Below are positions 54,375 to 55,772 of a stretch of DNA of 55,772 nucleotides, one piece after another. Source of the DNA: Sandaracinus sp. (GTDB lineage Bacteria > Myxococcota_A > Polyangia > Polyangiales > Houyiibacteriaceae); NCBI GenBank assembly GCA_020633125.1, contig JACKEH010000024.1, positions 1 through 55,772 on the forward strand, written 5' to 3'. Numbering within the stretch: the first letter of the stretch is position 1; the number at the start of each line of letters is the position of its first letter. The position numbers were made by a program, and so were the translations under genes. Below the pieces are notes generated by a model. It had not been told where the DNA came from. It worked only from the letters and a program-made list of their open reading frames with translations, and searched no databases.

Positions 54375-55460
54375 TCAGCCGTCGATGCCGAGCAAACGCG
54401 GTTCTCGTTCGAGCGTCACGCCGAACGTCGCGTGCACTCCACGCACGACCCGCTCCGCGAACGCCAAGAGCTCACTCGTCGTGCCGCCGCCGTGGTGCAC
54501 CAACGCGAGCGCGTGCGCGGTCGAGAGCCCGACGTTCCCCACACGCTCTCCGCGCGCGAACCCCGCGCGTTCGATCAGCCATCCCGCGGCGAGCTTCGTC
54601 CGCTCGTCCCCCTCGGGCCATCGCGGCACCCCGCTCGGCTCGGTCGCGATCCCCTCGCGAAGCGCACGCGCAACGACCTCGCCCGCGAGCTCGTTCGGCA
54701 CGATGGGGTTCGTGAAGAAGCTCCCCGCGCTGCGGCGATTCGGGTCCTCGGGGTCGCCGTGCGGCGCGAGCACCATCGACTTGCGACGACGCAACGCGAT
54801 CACCGTGTCCCGCGTCTCTCGCAGCGACGCGCCTTCTGGGATCGCGCGCTCGAGCTCCGCGTAGCGACGGGCCGGGGCACCACGGCGACGCAGCGCGAAC
54901 ACGACCTCGGTGACGATCGGACGTTCCGAGAGCGGTGCCCGCTTGAGCGCGCTGTCGCGGTACGCGAAGGCACACGCCTCGGCGCTCCACACGCGACGCT
55001 CGAAGGACACGGGGTCGATCACCCGGACCTCGCGAACCGTCTCGGACACGTCTTGGCCGTAGGCGCCGACGTTCTGAATCGGTGTCGCGCCAACGGCGCC
55101 CGGGATGCCCGCGAGACACTCGACGCCTGCGAAGTCTTCGTCGACGGCCCAACGCACGAAGTCGTCCCAGGCCACGCCCGCGCGCACCGCGACGTCGACG
55201 CGCTCCCCTTCGACACGTTCGATTCGGTGGCCGTCGCCGACGAGTCGAACGACGAGGCCACGCACCCCTTCGTCCGGCACGATCGCGTTCGAGCCGCCGC
55301 CGAGCAACGTCACGGGCAGGCCCGACGATCGGGCCCAACGCAGTCGATCCACGAGCACGTCGTCGGCGGCGACCTCGACGAAGAAGTCCGCCGCGCCGCC
55401 GAGACCCAGCGTGGTGCGAGGCGCGAGCGCCTCGTCGCGGCGAACGTCGTCGGGAATCAT
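54375..55460 (-). CDS. murB: UDP-N-acetylenolpyruvoylglucosamine reductase
   Basis: 361 residues, type I MurB length. It reduces the enolpyruvyl group to lactate to give UDP-MurNAc, the second committed step of peptidoglycan precursor synthesis. FAD-binding motifs LGLGGAADFFVEV and LLGGGSNAIVPDEG open the protein; IPGAVGATPIQNVGAYGQDV holds the FAD loop, and the catalytic Ser is in SAGSFFTNP. The C-terminal Glu region (HGGGTTSELL) is present. An extended -10 (TGCTACATC) ends 6 bases before the ATG. It is not with other mur genes. Confidence 0.95.
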   Translation of the reverse strand: MIPDDVRRDEALAPRTTLGLGGAADFFVEVAADDVLVDRLRWARSSGLPVTLLGGGSNAIVPDEGVRGLVVRLVGDGHRIERVEGERVDVAVRAGVAWDDFVRWAVDEDFAGVECLAGIPGAVGATPIQNVGAYGQDVSETVREVRVIDPVSFERRVWSAEACAFAYRDSALKRAPLSERPIVTEVVFALRRRGAPARRYAELERAIPEGASLRETRDTVIALRRRKSMVLAPHGDPEDPNRRSAGSFFTNPIVPNELAGEVVARALREGIATEPSGVPRWPEGDERTKLAAGWLIERAGFARGERVGNVGLSTAHALALVHHGGGTTSELLAFAERVVRGVHATFGVTLEREPRLLGIDG

Positions 55461-55466
55461 GCGCGC

Positions 55467-55472
55467 GATGTA
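55467..55472 (-). promoter_or_regulatory. -10 box of murB
   Basis: Minus strand TGCTACATC then 6 bases (GCGCGC) and ATG. The last -10 base is C, not T, but the TGC extension and spacing match other genes here. Confidence 0.4.
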
Positions 55473-55541
55473 GCATGCGACCAGCCGGGCACCGAGCCTC
55501 GGCCGATGCGAACGAAAGCCCGAACGAATCCGGACGAGCCT

Positions 55542-55772
55542 TCAGCCCGGAGGTACGACGGTCGCCGCGGGTTCGCTCGTGGGAACCCGCGTCGGATCGT
55601 CGAAACGCTCGCTCGGCACGCGGGTCTCGACGAGGGTTCGCGCCCTCGGCCCACGCGTCCCGTCGCGCAGCACGATGCCCACGCAAGCATGCACCTCGCG
55701 ACGAAGGCGCGTGTAGCGCTCGTCGAGTGCCGCGCTGGGCGCCAGCCCACTCTCGCTGCGGTACCAGGTCTG
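55542..55772 (-). CDS. Unknown protein, C-terminal 76 residues
   Basis: The frame is open from the window's end down to a TGA at 55542-55544; the start is outside. It reads QTWYRSESGLAPSAALDERYTRLRREVHACVGIVLRDGTRGPRARTLVETRVPSERFDD and ends in a Pro/Ala/Thr tail (TSEPAATVVPPG). Good G/C-ending codons support it. It resembles an extracytoplasmic domain with a low-complexity tail, but no family is clear. It is on the same strand as murB, 81 bp upstream. Confidence 0.55.
   Translation of the reverse strand, partial: QTWYRSESGLAPSAALDERYTRLRREVHACVGIVLRDGTRGPRARTLVETRVPSERFDDPTRVPTSEPAATVVPPG

Overview
The window reads as a chromosomal segment of a myxobacterium (Myxococcota, most like the Sandaracinus/Polyangia side). 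The grounds are very high GC with G/C-ending codons, a protein ending in a MYXO-CTERM sorting signal (16956-18173), a membrane Ser/Thr kinase with DWG in place of DFG, and many lipoproteins and Cys-rich exported proteins without clear homologues. This placement is inference from gene content. There is no rRNA and no CRISPR array; one tRNA gene, tRNA-Gly(CCC), is present.

Layout. 1-2.6 kb: end of an unknown gene, a PilZ protein, two coupled exported proteins and an EAL phosphodiesterase. 2.7-7.5 kb: a tight operon of bestrophin-like channel, 24-repeat TPR protein and ABC1/UbiB kinase. 7.5-10.1 kb: membrane alpha/beta hydrolase, TetR regulator and VOC protein. 10.2-14.6 kb: the oxidative pentose phosphate set zwf, pgl and gnd, with a glutathione transferase gene on the other strand. 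14.6-22.2 kb: FadL-like porin, beta carbonic anhydrase, MYXO-CTERM protein, truncated globin, TerB, TrmO and a subtilisin with a membrane tail. 22.2-29 kb: 2OG-Fe oxygenase, lipoprotein, Nudix plus branched-polyamine synthase (bpsA) pair, divergent kinase. 29-36.4 kb: membrane-tailed SDR, DUF559-like protein, acidic Pro-rich protein, Pro-rich beta-barrel, ceramidase-like lipoprotein. 36.6-43 kb: acyl-CoA dehydrogenase, response regulator, DOPA-dioxygenase-like lipoprotein, flavin monooxygenase plus Rieske oxygenase, ilvE. 43-49.3 kb: GNAT, SDR/LysR divergent pair, SWIM-SNF2 helicase. 49.4-55.8 kb: unknown exported proteins, an integrase remnant facing tRNA-Gly, a sigma54-type promoter before a Cys-rich exported protein, murB, and the end of an unknown gene.

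Two patterns run through the whole window. First, many genes carry a -10 hexamer (TANNNT, often TGNTANNNT) ending exactly 6 or 7 bases before the start codon, so transcription should begin at or next to the start codon: a leaderless arrangement. Other genes, mostly operon-internal ones, have ordinary GGAGG-type ribosome sites. Second, six otherwise good genes are broken by ten single-base frameshifts, mostly in short G or C runs. They look like uncorrected sequencing indels rather than decay, and these genes should be read as probably intact in the organism.
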